Source: Nitrospira sp. (GTDB lineage: Bacteria > Nitrospirota > Nitrospiria > Nitrospirales > Nitrospiraceae). From it: DNA of 64,000 bases. The position numbers and the translations under genes were made by a program. The number at the start of each line of letters is the position of its first letter. Within the stretch, counting starts at the first letter, position 1. The notes below the pieces were generated by a model. It was not told the origin of the DNA. It searched no databases and saw only the letters and a program-made list of their open reading frames with translations. Positions 35,849 through 45,303 of the stretch are shown in pieces. Location of the stretch: the NCBI GenBank assembly GCA_022226935.1, contig CP092081.1, positions 1,833,820 through 1,897,819 of the forward strand, given 5' to 3'.

Positions 35849-36604
35849 CTACATGAACTTCATGAACTTCTCTTTGGCTTCGTCCATGACTTGGGCGGTA
35901 ATCTCCACCAGACCTCGCTCCTTGGCGATCCGCTCGATTTCCCGCCGAGCCATGGGACGAATGAAGTCAGGGATATTATCCATGCGCTGCTCGGCATCTT
36001 TCGTCCACGCGATACCGTTGGGCGAATCGTTCTTGGAATCATCCATGACTTGCAACGTAATCGACTTATACCCATGCTTTCGCGCATAGGCCTCGACGCT
36101 GCTTTGCACCATCGGCTTCACGAAAGACGGCAACCGCTCCAACTTTTCCTTGGCATCCGCCGTCCAGGTAAATTCGCTCGCGCCGTTTCCATTCTGAGGT
36201 TTGCCGCTGGAGGTTAACCCCATCTCCGCGACCATCGCAGAGAACGGGCACCCACTCGAGGTCTTCTCGCCACCAGCCGCCGGGGCACTGGCCTTGGGTG
36301 CCGCCGTCGCCGGCTGGCCACCCTGAATTTTCTCATTCAAATAGGCTGCCATTTGCCCGGCGCCGGCCTGCGCTTCATCCTTGAGGGTTCCGCGAGTCAT
36401 CTCAAACGGTTCTGCGGTTTCCGTGCGCCCGCCCAGCTTGACACCCAGCGACGCGACCATTTGTGTTTCGCCGGGGTTAGTCACCATCGAAAACTTGGCT
36501 TCGCAGGATGGACAGCCGAAGAACACACCGAGTGAGCCTTCACCGGGTTTTTCGACCTTTTGAAACGTCATGTAGGTCTCACAGTTCAGGCAAACGAACT
36601 TCAT
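35849..36604 (-). CDS. Zinc-ribbon protein with two C-terminal PCP_red-type domains
   Basis: 251 residues. Seen: a zinc ribbon with Cys5, Cys8, Cys31 and Cys34 (VCLNC, GCPSC), a low-complexity Ala/Gly linker (about 85-120, with GCPFSAMVAEMG), and two PCP_red-type repeats: FTWTADAKEKLERLPSFVK and IAWTKDAEQRMDNIPDFIR, each followed by a basic helix and a GxxxIT segment. Known: the domain occurs at the C-terminus of ChlB/BchB. No chlorophyll genes are present. It lies 26 bases after an Mrp-type Fe-S ATPase gene and 11 bases before a His-rich membrane protein gene. Confidence 0.75.
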   Translation of the reverse strand: MKFVCLNCETYMTFQKVEKPGEGSLGVFFGCPSCEAKFSMVTNPGETQMVASLGVKLGGRTETAEPFEMTRGTLKDEAQAGAGQMAAYLNEKIQGGQPATAAPKASAPAAGGEKTSSGCPFSAMVAEMGLTSSGKPQNGNGASEFTWTADAKEKLERLPSFVKPMVQSSVEAYARKHGYKSITLQVMDDSKNDSPNGIAWTKDAEQRMDNIPDFIRPMARREIERIAKERGLVEITAQVMDEAKEKFMKFM

Positions 36605-36630
36605 AGGATCCCCCTTCCAGGCCGGTCCGC

Positions 36631-37557
36631 TTACAGCTTTTCCGCCAGGACTTTTTTGTAATCCAGCAACGATTGAATCCGCCCAACGATCTCCTGATAT
36701 TTCCGGATTGTCGGATAGTCGGGATCAAGGAGCGGCTGCCCCTTATCGAACGTTTTCGCGAGTGTGCGGTCGAAGGGAATGCGCCCCAGCAAGGGCAAAT
36801 CCAGCACCTCGCACATCGCCTCGGTATTCCCCTCAAACAGCTCGTTTTCGGCGCCGCAGGAGGGACACCGATATTCGCTCATATTTTCGACGATACCCAA
36901 CACCCGGATCCCCATATCCCTGGCGTAGGTCACCGATTTCTGCACCACATCAGACGCGACTTCAGAGGGCGTCGTCACCACGATCGCCCCGGCCAGATCC
37001 GGAATAAACCCGGCAATGACCGGCGGCTTGTCCGCAGCCGCTCCCGGAGGCAAGTCGGCCAGGAGATAATCCAGATCGCCCCAAATCACGTCGGCGAGGA
37101 ATTCACGGATCACGTTCATTTCCATCAAGCCCAGCCAGACCGGGCTCAAGTCCATGGGCCCCTTCCACCGAACGGGCGAGGCATCGTCCAGGAAAAAATC
37201 CATCGACGCGACCTTGATCCCCAGCGGCCCGACTGGAGGCTGAGCTCCTTCTGGCGTCATGGTCAACGACTGGCCATGCAGACCCATCATGCGTGGGACG
37301 CAGGGCCCGTTCAAATCGACGTCGAGCAATCCAACCTTCGCCCCCTGGCGCGCGAATGCCAAGGCAAGATTCACGGTCGTCATGCTTTTCCCGACTCCGC
37401 CCTTGCCGCTCATCACCACCAGTTTCTGCTTGATGCCGGCCATTCGAGCCTGCACCTGCTTCATCTGCGCGGTAATCTGCTGCACGACTTTGGCGTCATC
37501 GGAATACTGGAGTTTTGTCAGGATCGACTTGAGATCCTTCCCGGCAGCCATGGTCAT
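36631..37557 (-). CDS. Mrp/NBP35-type iron-sulfur carrier P-loop ATPase
   Basis: 308 residues. Seen: deviant Walker A SGKGGVGKSMTTVNLA (about residues 50-58 for the loop), LLDVDLNGPCVPRMMGL, LADLPPGAAAD, and the metal-binding CPSC near the C-terminal third (YRCPSCGAEN). Known: Mrp/ApbC proteins bind and transfer [4Fe-4S] clusters. The N-terminal DUF59 domain of longer Mrp proteins is absent. It heads a likely operon with the zinc-ribbon PCP_red protein and the His-rich membrane protein. Confidence 0.88.
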   Translation of the reverse strand: MTMAAGKDLKSILTKLQYSDDAKVVQQITAQMKQVQARMAGIKQKLVVMSGKGGVGKSMTTVNLALAFARQGAKVGLLDVDLNGPCVPRMMGLHGQSLTMTPEGAQPPVGPLGIKVASMDFFLDDASPVRWKGPMDLSPVWLGLMEMNVIREFLADVIWGDLDYLLADLPPGAAADKPPVIAGFIPDLAGAIVVTTPSEVASDVVQKSVTYARDMGIRVLGIVENMSEYRCPSCGAENELFEGNTEAMCEVLDLPLLGRIPFDRTLAKTFDKGQPLLDPDYPTIRKYQEIVGRIQSLLDYKKVLAEKL

Positions 37558-37635
37558 GAAAAACCCTCGAAATTGTTGATGAAGGACGCTACCACAGGGG
37601 TTTCGGTGGAGTCAAACCGCCTCCAGACGCCTTCG

Positions 37636-39483
37636 TCAGATCGAATATTGAATGTTCGATTTGGTCCCGGACGGCTGGATCAGCACGCCGCGCTTCTTTA
37701 ACTCCTCAATGATTTGGCGGGCAGCGGCGTCGAAATCCTGCGGCCCGGCAAAATGCAAGTCGGTATTCGGCGGCGGCTCTTCACCGGCTCTGCTCATATG
37801 CACGGCTATCACCGGTGCCGGTTGAACCAAGGTCCGTATCATCTCGGCCATGCGCTGATAGTTGATCCCGAAGGTTTTGCTGGTCGAGACGACTATCAGC
37901 CCCGTGTCGATCAACAACCGGGCGACCTCGCCATATCGGCGTACCCGCTCGGACGCAAATGACGGGTCTGCGGCCGATAAATCCGCATCCAACCCCTGCA
38001 GCAGATTTTCACCTTCCAACAAATAGGCATGCCGGCTATCAGCGACCAGCAAGGCTTCCACCCGCCGCGCCAGAAACGTCTTACCGGTCTGGGCCGAGCC
38101 AGTAAAGAGCACAATGGCCGCGCGGTGCCCATACTGCAGCGCCCGGTCTTCAGGCCGGACGTCACCCGTGAGCCAGGCATATTCCCGCTGCCGTGCCTCT
38201 TCCCGCAGACCTTCCTGTTCGTCGTGCACCAATTCGGTGATGATGCCGCCTCCGGAGATGTCATATTCGTCCACCAGCACGAAGCGGCCTGTCGATTCGA
38301 AGGAGGACGAGAGGTCAAAGGCGAGCGGAGATTTCACCCGCAGGGTCAATTCGGCGACTTGATTCCGGGCCACCGATTGGCTCTCCTGCAACTGCGCCAA
38401 GTCAGCGGTGTCGATAATCCGATGGATGACTGCCACCTCGCAGGCCACCTCCCGAGTGGCCAAACGCAATACATACTTCCGGCCCTTCTCCAGAGGGCGC
38501 CGGCCCATCCAGAACAAATTCACACGGACCGCTGTCGAGACCAGCGGGACCGAATCTCGATGCGACGCAATTTCCCCACGCTCCACAAAGATTTGTTCGT
38601 CGAGTGTAATGCCGACGGATTGCCCGGCCTGCGCCTCGCTCGGAGGCGGCTCGACATTGAATCCTTCAATGGATTGCACCACCGCGGTTTTGTTCGACGG
38701 AGAGAACACGAGCTGATCGCCGACCTTCAAACGTCCCGCCGTAATACGCCCGGCGAGAATTCTTCGTGCATCAAACTTATAGACATCCTGGAGCGGAAAG
38801 CGCAGTGGCTGCTCTGAACGGACCTGCTCCTTCTTAAACAGTGCCAGGGTCTCCAGGACAGTGGGGCCTTGGTACCAGTTCATATGGCTGCTGCGCATCG
38901 CGATGTTGTCACCCATCTTGGCGCTGACGGGAATCATCTGCTGTGGCACCGCCCTGAACTGCCCTAAGAATTCCCGATATTCCTTCTCGATCCCGTCGAA
39001 CACATCTTGCCGATAACCGACCAGATCCATCTTGTTGACGACGACAGCGAATTGCGTCACGCCCAACAGGGACAGCAGGTATCCATGTTTCTTCGATTGC
39101 TCACGCACACCCTCCAGGGCGTCGATCAACAAGAGCGCGGCTTCGGCCCGGGCGGCGCCCGAAATCATATTCTTCAAAAATTCCTTATGCCCCGGCGCGT
39201 CGATGATGATGTATTGCCGCCCGTTCCAGATGAAGAACGTGCGCGCCGTATCGATCGTGATGCCTTGCTCCTGTTCTTCCAAAAACGCATCAAACAGGAA
39301 GGCGTACTCGAACTCTTTGCCCTGCTGCCGGCAGATAGCCTGCACCTTTTCCAATTTCCCCTCGGGCAATGAGCCGGTGTCGGCATAGAGCCTTCCCACC
39401 AGCGTGGATTTCCCGTGGTCGACATGGCCCACAATGACGATATTGAGGCTCTCTTGCGGCTTGGTCTGGTCGTGCTGTGTCAT
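37636..39483 (-). CDS. cysN: Sulfate adenylyltransferase GTPase subunit with a degenerate APS-kinase domain (CysN-CysC-like)
   Basis: 615 residues. Seen: an EF-Tu-like GTPase (GHVDHGKST at 19-27, [13 protein letters not shown]), beta-barrel domains to about 430, and a C-terminal APS-kinase-like domain from about 455. In that domain the P-loop is GSAQTGKT (462-469), but the kinase DGDN motif is EGEN, the FISP loop reads VSTSKTFG, and the lid region is shortened. Known: with CysD it makes APS from ATP and sulfate. The last domain may no longer make PAPS. Follows cysD by 75 bases. Confidence 0.88.
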   Translation of the reverse strand: MTQHDQTKPQESLNIVIVGHVDHGKSTLVGRLYADTGSLPEGKLEKVQAICRQQGKEFEYAFLFDAFLEEQEQGITIDTARTFFIWNGRQYIIIDAPGHKEFLKNMISGAARAEAALLLIDALEGVREQSKKHGYLLSLLGVTQFAVVVNKMDLVGYRQDVFDGIEKEYREFLGQFRAVPQQMIPVSAKMGDNIAMRSSHMNWYQGPTVLETLALFKKEQVRSEQPLRFPLQDVYKFDARRILAGRITAGRLKVGDQLVFSPSNKTAVVQSIEGFNVEPPPSEAQAGQSVGITLDEQIFVERGEIASHRDSVPLVSTAVRVNLFWMGRRPLEKGRKYVLRLATREVACEVAVIHRIIDTADLAQLQESQSVARNQVAELTLRVKSPLAFDLSSSFESTGRFVLVDEYDISGGGIITELVHDEQEGLREEARQREYAWLTGDVRPEDRALQYGHRAAIVLFTGSAQTGKTFLARRVEALLVADSRHAYLLEGENLLQGLDADLSAADPSFASERVRRYGEVARLLIDTGLIVVSTSKTFGINYQRMAEMIRTLVQPAPVIAVHMSRAGEEPPPNTDLHFAGPQDFDAAARQIIEELKKRGVLIQPSGTKSNIQYSI

Positions 39484-39558
39484 AGAATTACTCGTGCAGT
39501 GGAACTTTCGTTTCTCAATTTTTCTGATGCCGGCAGCCGGGCGACTGAGACACCGGAC

Positions 39559-40356
39559 TTACATGTAGCCCTTCTTGCGCAGCATCTCCATCCCACGCCC
39601 CGCATCCTGCGCGCGTCCGGCCCGTTCGGCCACCGTGCTCTTGCGCAGCTCGACAATGATCTCATCAACCGTCTTCGCGGTCGACTTGATGGGCATGGTG
39701 CAGGGAGCGCAGCCAAGGCTGCGATACCGTGTGCCATCTCCCCTGTCGAGATACAGATCCATGAAGGGAATGTTTTCGTGCTTGATGTATTCCCAGATAT
39801 TGATTTCGGTCCAATCGAGAAGGGGATGGATCCGGATATGCGTCCCCGGGGGGAAAGTCGTCTTGAACTGATCCCACAATTCAGGGGGCTGGTCGCGGAA
39901 ATCCCAATCGCCGTGTTTGTCACGGGGAGAAAAATATCGTTCTTTTGCCCTGGTGCTGTCCTCGTCCGCACGAACACCGAGGATAATGCCGGTATAGCCC
40001 TTCTCCTCAACGAGATTCTTCATGGCGTTTGTTTTCAAGGCCGTACAGCAGACATCCCGCCCCAGCGTATGATTCATCCCAGCGGCCAAGGCCTCCTTGT
40101 TCTGGCCTACCACCAGATTGAGCCGCCATTCACGCGCAATCCGGTCACGATATTCGATCATCGCCGGAATCTTGTAACTCGTATCCACGTGAAGCAAGGG
40201 AAAGGGCACATGCCCGAAAAAGGCCTTGCGGGCGAGCCACAGCAAGACAGTCGAATCCTTCCCCATCGACCACAGCATGGCGAGGTGGTTGAAGTGCTTA
40301 TAGGCTTCGCGAAGAATGTAGACGCTTTGGTCTTCAAGTTGACGCAAATGTTTCAT
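39559..40356 (-). CDS. cysD: Sulfate adenylyltransferase subunit 2
   Basis: 265 residues, slightly short. Seen: the PP-loop-type [51 protein letters not shown] and the C-terminal GxCxxxxxS-type [24 protein letters not shown]. Known: the adenylyl-transferring subunit of the CysDN heterodimer. Its ATG overlaps the stop of the TrpD-like gene by four bases. Lies immediately upstream of cysN. Confidence 0.94.
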   Translation of the reverse strand: MKHLRQLEDQSVYILREAYKHFNHLAMLWSMGKDSTVLLWLARKAFFGHVPFPLLHVDTSYKIPAMIEYRDRIAREWRLNLVVGQNKEALAAGMNHTLGRDVCCTALKTNAMKNLVEEKGYTGIILGVRADEDSTRAKERYFSPRDKHGDWDFRDQPPELWDQFKTTFPPGTHIRIHPLLDWTEINIWEYIKHENIPFMDLYLDRGDGTRYRSLGCAPCTMPIKSTAKTVDEIIVELRKSTVAERAGRAQDAGRGMEMLRKKGYM

Positions 40357-41441
40357 GATTCACACTCGTGTATTGATGCGGACAGGCCGACCTTCGATCC
40401 CGCTGCTGCTTCCGACCCTGCTCCCGCGATCAGTTCTGCCAATTTAGCCTTCGCTCGCCCCGACTCCAAGGCGCTACGGGCAGCCGCCAGATTCCCCGTG
40501 ATCGACGTGCCCTTTCCAGCCGCGTAAAGCAACATGGCGGCATTCAGCAAGACCCAGTCTCGCTGCCCGCCCTGGATCTCGTTGGCGACCAATCGCTTGA
40601 TCAGATCGGCTTCCCGTTCGCGCTGCTCCACTGGGAAGCCCGCCATTTCGCGGAAGGTCGCCATGGCCAACCCGGCATCCTTGGGTTGAAAGGTAAAGGG
40701 CGTGATGCGTTCGTCTTTGAGTTCCAACAGGCGGGTTGAGTTGCCGATCGACAGTTCCGGATCCCCTTCGACGCCGCGGATCACCAGCGCGCGGGGACAA
40801 CTCAGCATCCGCAAGGCCTCGATCGTTTTCTCGAAATAAGGCGGATGCGACAAGCCGATCACCTGGGACGTGGCCCGGGCCGGATTGAGCATTCTCGCCA
40901 CCGGATGGAAGAAATTGCGCACGCCCAATTCCTGCCGCATTTCGAGAAACCGGCTTACCGGCGGGTGATACAGCGCCAGATCGAGATACGCGAACCCTTT
41001 CTTCTCCAATTCAGGGCCGACGAGCTTGGCAGTCTGATCCGTCGGGATACCGAGGAGCTTGAGGACCGAGGACACGCCGCGCCGATCAGCCGGTCCGTCC
41101 ACGCCATGAAGCAACACCACCGCACCGGCCGCCGCCGCAATGATCGCGGCGGGCACAATGGCGTGAAACGTGTCCCGCTTTCCCGCATAGACCGGCACAT
41201 CCACGACTCCCAGTCCGGAACGAACCGGCACAGGAGGAACATATTGTCTGGCGGTGGCGGTGAACGCAGCCAATTCCGTGACCGACTCGGACTTGAATCG
41301 CATGGCCGTCAGAAACGCGCCGATTTGAGCCTGCGTGGCAGTCCCTTCGATCATCAGGCGCATGGCCTGCTTGGCTTCTTCCCAGGTGAGATCCTTAGAG
41401 GTCTTTTGACCTTTGGCGACTTTCGCGAGCAGATGTTGCAT
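40353..41441 (-). CDS. Anthranilate phosphoribosyltransferase-like protein (TrpD2/YbiB type)
   Basis: 362 residues with the nucleoside-phosphorylase class III fold: helical N-terminal domain ([31 protein letters not shown]) and an alpha/beta core. The TrpD signatures are altered: the GTGGD...NIST loop reads [19 protein letters not shown], and KHGNR is [12 protein letters not shown]. Such changes also occur in E. coli YbiB, a DNA-binding TrpD relative without transferase activity. Its ATGA overlap with cysD and position after cysH imply a link to sulfur assimilation or its control. True TrpD activity is unlikely. Confidence 0.75.
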   Translation of the reverse strand: MQHLLAKVAKGQKTSKDLTWEEAKQAMRLMIEGTATQAQIGAFLTAMRFKSESVTELAAFTATARQYVPPVPVRSGLGVVDVPVYAGKRDTFHAIVPAAIIAAAAGAVVLLHGVDGPADRRGVSSVLKLLGIPTDQTAKLVGPELEKKGFAYLDLALYHPPVSRFLEMRQELGVRNFFHPVARMLNPARATSQVIGLSHPPYFEKTIEALRMLSCPRALVIRGVEGDPELSIGNSTRLLELKDERITPFTFQPKDAGLAMATFREMAGFPVEQREREADLIKRLVANEIQGGQRDWVLLNAAMLLYAAGKGTSITGNLAAARSALESGRAKAKLAELIAGAGSEAAAGSKVGLSASIHECES

Positions 41442-41482
41442 GTGGTGGTAGTAACCTTGTCTGTCTCAGGGTGACGATGACG

Positions 41483-42211
41483 TTATTTGTGCAGTCCGCA
41501 TTCGGTCTTGCCGAAATTTTTCCACCGACCGGAACGCGGATCGTCTCCCGGCAGGACGGGCGCGGTGCAATGCGTGCAACCGATGCTGGGATAATTGCGG
41601 TCGTGCAAGATGTTGTACGGCACTTCGTGGAGCTGAATATACGTCCACACCTGCTCCGTACTCCAGGTGGCTAAAGGGTTCACTTTGACGAGATTGAATT
41701 TCTTGTCCCACTCAATCAGCCCGGCATTGGCCCGGGTCGGTGCCTGATCCCGCCTGATTCCGGTGATCCACGCACTGTACCGGCCGAGAATACGGGTCAA
41801 TGGCTCGATCTTTCTCAGCTCACAGCACTGATCGGGCTTGCTGGCCCACAAGGCCGCTCCATGTTGGGCAGCCTGCTGCTCCGGCGTCAAGAGCGATTTC
41901 ATCTGGATCACCTGCGCCGGTTTCAGCCCATACCGCGCCACAATGCGGTCGCGCACATCGAACGTTTCAGGAAATAGAAAATCGGTATCGAGGTAGAACA
42001 GGGGCGCCTCCGGATCGATTCGATGCACCATATCGACCAACGCCACATCTTCCGCCCCGAAACTGCAGGCAAGCACGATCCGCCCCTGATATGTCTTCAA
42101 GGCATATTCCAGCAAGTCCCACGGCTGCTTGGCTTCGAATGAGTCACTGAGGGTTTTCAACGCCTCATCCGTCGGACGAGTCATGGACGACATTCCATCT
42201 TTGATTTCCAT
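41483..42211 (-). CDS. cysH: Adenylylsulfate (APS) reductase, assimilatory, Fe-S type
   Basis: About 242 residues. Seen: VLACSFGAEDVALVDM, the LDTDFLFPETF region, the Fe-S cysteines QCC (DQCCELRK) and CTHC (SIGCTHCTAP), GIRRDQAPTRAN, and the catalytic tail ECGLH. Known: the CC/CxxC set carries a [4Fe-4S] cluster and marks enzymes that reduce APS directly, rather than the PAPS-specific E. coli type. This fits the degenerate kinase domain of CysN. The start is uncertain: frame extends to 42253 and ATGs at 42211, 42193 and 42184 lack a clear ribosome-binding site. Confidence 0.92.
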   Translation of the reverse strand: MEIKDGMSSMTRPTDEALKTLSDSFEAKQPWDLLEYALKTYQGRIVLACSFGAEDVALVDMVHRIDPEAPLFYLDTDFLFPETFDVRDRIVARYGLKPAQVIQMKSLLTPEQQAAQHGAALWASKPDQCCELRKIEPLTRILGRYSAWITGIRRDQAPTRANAGLIEWDKKFNLVKVNPLATWSTEQVWTYIQLHEVPYNILHDRNYPSIGCTHCTAPVLPGDDPRSGRWKNFGKTECGLHK

Positions 42212-42319
42212 CTGACCTATGAGAGCGGTGAGACTGATCCTCTCTGCGCGCATCGGCCGAGCACCGTTTCATCGTGCGCGGTCTGCGAGCGGAAGGATCA
42301 GTTCACCGATCTCCCTTTC

Positions 42320-44800
42320 TTACCCCTCGACCTTTTCCACCAAAATTTTGAAATGTTTGGCCTCGGGCTCCAATGGGCCTTCTGCAAGAATCTTGTGCCC
42401 ATCGTTCCGTAAACTCATCGGCACATTCCGGATCGGTTCGCCGGCATCGAGCCAGACTTCGAGCTGTTCGCCGTTGTCCATCATCTCCAATTTCAATTTG
42501 GTCTTCACATAATTCATCGGACAAGCGACGCCGCGTAGATCATAGACCGGCGCGGTCGCCACGGGACTCGCCGGTTCCACTTTCGGAGCCGGAGTCGGGA
42601 TCACATCTTCTTTCACCTGCGCCAACTTCAAGTCCTTGCCCATTTGTTCGGTGGCTGCCCGGCACACCGAGAGAAACCGCTTGGCAAACGCCATCTTGTC
42701 ATTCGCCGCCTCGGCCGTGGCATCTTTTGATCCCAAATCACCGACTTGCGCGCCGAGATTTTGATACGTAGTCGAGACGATGCCCTTGCTCGCCAAGCGC
42801 GCGTCGAACTCTTGGAACGTCTCGGCATCGGTCGCCGGATCGATCCCTTCGGTGACCAACAATCCTTTGGCCGCCGCCAACACGGCACGGTAAGACTTAT
42901 TCACCGAAAGAGCGTACTGATGCTTCTCCACGAGCAGTTTCGCCTGGTAGAGTTCCTGATCGGCCTCCAGCATACGGTCATCGATCATCTCCAAGGCTCC
43001 GCCTGCGCACTCACCGGGCCCCAAATCCTCCAACACAAATTCGGCCTCGCCTTCCCAGTCATAGTAATAGGTCGGATCCTGGTCGTACGGCGGAACGATC
43101 GTATAGGGAATGAGTTCGTCCTTGAGGACGTTTTTCCCGACCCGACCGATAAACGATTGAAGGTTCTCGCTCGGCTTCCGATCCCGACGGTAGATATCGA
43201 CCAAATGCCGCACAGCCGCGGGAACACTCTTCGCCGGCAATTTGACCACCAATTGCCCGATTTTCGGCGTGCCGTCCACATGCCCCCCGAGATGCAGTTC
43301 ATAGTGCGGAGCCGTGTGTTCGCCGAGGCGTTTGCCCACCCCATGCAACCCGATCGTAGAGATATGATGCTGGGCGCAGGAGTTATGGCAGCCGCTGATC
43401 TTAACGCTGACATCACGCAGGTCTTCAGGCACCTGACCGGCAGGAAACACTTCCGCCAACGCACGTGCCATGCCTTTTGACGAGGTGATCCCCAACCCGC
43501 AGGTATCCGTGCCCGGGCAGGCAATGATGTCCTCCACGAGCTCGGCGCCGGGATCACCCAAGCTATGCGCCACCAGCTCCGCATGAAACGCAGCGAGACG
43601 GTCCTCCGGCATCCACCGAATGATCATGTTCTGATTGATGGTGGTCCGGATGTTTCCATTGGAATACCGTTCGGCCAAATCGGCCACCACCCACATTTGT
43701 TCGCCCGTCAAATCGCCCATGGGCAACTTGATGGCCGCCGCAGCAAATCCCGCTTGCCGTTGAGGCACGACATTGGTCCGCTTCCAAGCCTCGAACGCTG
43801 ATTCGGCCCCATGGCGCGATGCGGCGCCGTTTCCATTCCCATTTCCATTCGTGCTGCTCGGCGCTTTCGTCGGCATCAACAGCGGCGGCGTATCGGCATA
43901 CTCCAGCAGCTTGATCGGTTCGTGCGTCGGCACTGCATAGCCCATAGCCGCGTAGGCCGCTTCCCAGCGACGTTTGAATTCGTCGAATCCGAGCTTCTCG
44001 ATGACGAACTTCATGCGGGCTTTGTTCCGATTCTTACGGTTGCCTAAGGTATCGAACACTTTGATCACCGCCTCGATGGTCGGCAGCAATTCGTCCATCG
44101 GCGTAAATTCCCGCAACACTTGCGCCATGCGCGGGGTCGACCCTAGGCCCCCGCCCGCCACCATCTTGAATCCAAGGGTTCCATCCGCCCGCTTCGCCGC
44201 GAGCAAGCCGATGTCGTGAATGGGCGTGAGGGCGCAATCCTGCCGGCAGCCTGAGAGCGCGATCTTGAACTTCCGCGGAAGACTCTGGTTCAGCGGATTA
44301 CGCAGCAGATGGTAGGCAACGGTTTTGGCATAGGGCGTCACATCGAACACTTCGCCCTGGCAGACGCCTGCCAAATGGCATGCCGTCACGTTACGCACCG
44401 TGTTGGCGCACGCTTCACGCGTGGTCAACCCCACTGCAGCCAATTGGCGCATCATCTCGGGCACGTGCCTAAGCTCCACGAAATGCAGCTGAATGTCCTG
44501 ACGCGTCGTGACATGACCCACGCCGGTGGCGAACTGGTCGGCCAGTTCGGCGACTCGTCGCAACTGATTGGCCGTGAGCCCACCGAACGGAATTTTGATC
44601 CGGAACATCTGCACGCCCGGCTGGCGCTGCCCATAAATGCCGTACTGCAGTCGGAAGGGCTTGAAGATGTCCGTCGAGAGATCGCCGGCTAAAACCCGTT
44701 GGGCTTCGGCTTCGAACGTCTCGATTTCTTCGACAATATGGGCGGGAATGGGATCGGTCTTCACTGCTGGGCGCAGAGCTTCTGTATGAGAACCTATCAT
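42320..44800 (-). CDS. Sulfite/nitrite reductase (sirohaem-Fe-S) fused to HEPN-like and TusA domains
   Basis: 826 residues, far longer than the usual 500-600. Seen: two ferredoxin-type half-domains; TTRQDIQLHF and TINQNMIIRW; the sirohaem-[4Fe-4S] cysteines in CPGTDTC and GCHNSC; then a helical segment (about 640-740, LYQAKLLVEKHQYALSVNKSYRAVLAAAK in parts) resembling a HEPN-like domain; and a TusA domain (753-826) with DLRGVACPMN and Cys760. Known: the core makes a six-electron reduction of sulfite to sulfide. The operon context argues for sulfite rather than nitrite. TusA domains carry persulfide sulfur. Confidence 0.88.
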   Translation of the reverse strand: MIGSHTEALRPAVKTDPIPAHIVEEIETFEAEAQRVLAGDLSTDIFKPFRLQYGIYGQRQPGVQMFRIKIPFGGLTANQLRRVAELADQFATGVGHVTTRQDIQLHFVELRHVPEMMRQLAAVGLTTREACANTVRNVTACHLAGVCQGEVFDVTPYAKTVAYHLLRNPLNQSLPRKFKIALSGCRQDCALTPIHDIGLLAAKRADGTLGFKMVAGGGLGSTPRMAQVLREFTPMDELLPTIEAVIKVFDTLGNRKNRNKARMKFVIEKLGFDEFKRRWEAAYAAMGYAVPTHEPIKLLEYADTPPLLMPTKAPSSTNGNGNGNGAASRHGAESAFEAWKRTNVVPQRQAGFAAAAIKLPMGDLTGEQMWVVADLAERYSNGNIRTTINQNMIIRWMPEDRLAAFHAELVAHSLGDPGAELVEDIIACPGTDTCGLGITSSKGMARALAEVFPAGQVPEDLRDVSVKISGCHNSCAQHHISTIGLHGVGKRLGEHTAPHYELHLGGHVDGTPKIGQLVVKLPAKSVPAAVRHLVDIYRRDRKPSENLQSFIGRVGKNVLKDELIPYTIVPPYDQDPTYYYDWEGEAEFVLEDLGPGECAGGALEMIDDRMLEADQELYQAKLLVEKHQYALSVNKSYRAVLAAAKGLLVTEGIDPATDAETFQEFDARLASKGIVSTTYQNLGAQVGDLGSKDATAEAANDKMAFAKRFLSVCRAATEQMGKDLKLAQVKEDVIPTPAPKVEPASPVATAPVYDLRGVACPMNYVKTKLKLEMMDNGEQLEVWLDAGEPIRNVPMSLRNDGHKILAEGPLEPEAKHFKILVEKVEG

Positions 44801-44850
44801 AACGACCTCGTCGGTTCGGAAATAATGTGCTGGCGCATCATGCGGAAGTT

Positions 44851-45303
44851 TCAGATGTGATACATCAATGTATGTTGCTCATCGAGGGCCCGCTGACGTT
44901 TGGCCAACTCCTCGACGGTGACGTCGGATAACACACTCAATTCCGCCCGTTTGACACGATCCCACAGATGCGCGAGCAGAGCCTCTTGCTTGGATGCTCG
45001 CGAAGACGTCTGTTTCGGAGCGGCGTCTCCGTTCGTCGTGAGCAGCGGGCCTTCCAAGGCATCGAGGATGTCCGCCACAGAAAGCTCCGAGGGTTTTCGG
45101 CTTAACACGTACCCGCCCTGCGCTCCGCGTTGACTCGTCACGACTCCTGCTTTCTTCATCGCATGCAGCACCTGCTCCAGAAAGCGGGCCGGGATTGCCT
45201 GGCGTTTGGCAATCGATTTGGCGCACACAGGATGCTCGGCATGGTGAAGCGCGAGATCTACGGCAGCAATGATCCCATAAGTGGCTCTAAGGCTAACCTT
45301 CAT
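44851..45303 (-). CDS. Rrf2 family transcriptional regulator
   Basis: 150 residues. Seen: MKVSLRATYGIIAAVDLALHH, the winged helix with KSIAKRQAIPARFLEQVLHAMKKAG and GGYVLSRKPSELSVADILDALEG. Only one Cys (in PVCAK) is present and the three-Cys cluster of IscR/NsrR is missing, so it is probably not an Fe-S sensor; CymR, the cysteine-metabolism repressor of Bacillus, is of the same Cys-poor kind. It lies just upstream of the sulfite reductase gene on the same strand, so it likely controls the sulfate operon. Confidence 0.88.
   Translation of the reverse strand: MKVSLRATYGIIAAVDLALHHAEHPVCAKSIAKRQAIPARFLEQVLHAMKKAGVVTSQRGAQGGYVLSRKPSELSVADILDALEGPLLTTNGDAAPKQTSSRASKQEALLAHLWDRVKRAELSVLSDVTVEELAKRQRALDEQHTLMYHI

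Noticed and set aside
40353-41441. Tryptophan biosynthesis gene trpD
   Set aside because: The PRPP and anthranilate loops are not conserved and no other trp gene is nearby.
42320-44800. Assimilatory nitrite reductase as the primary function
   Set aside because: Sequence alone does not exclude it, but the cysH/cysD/cysN operon and TusA fusion favour sulfite.
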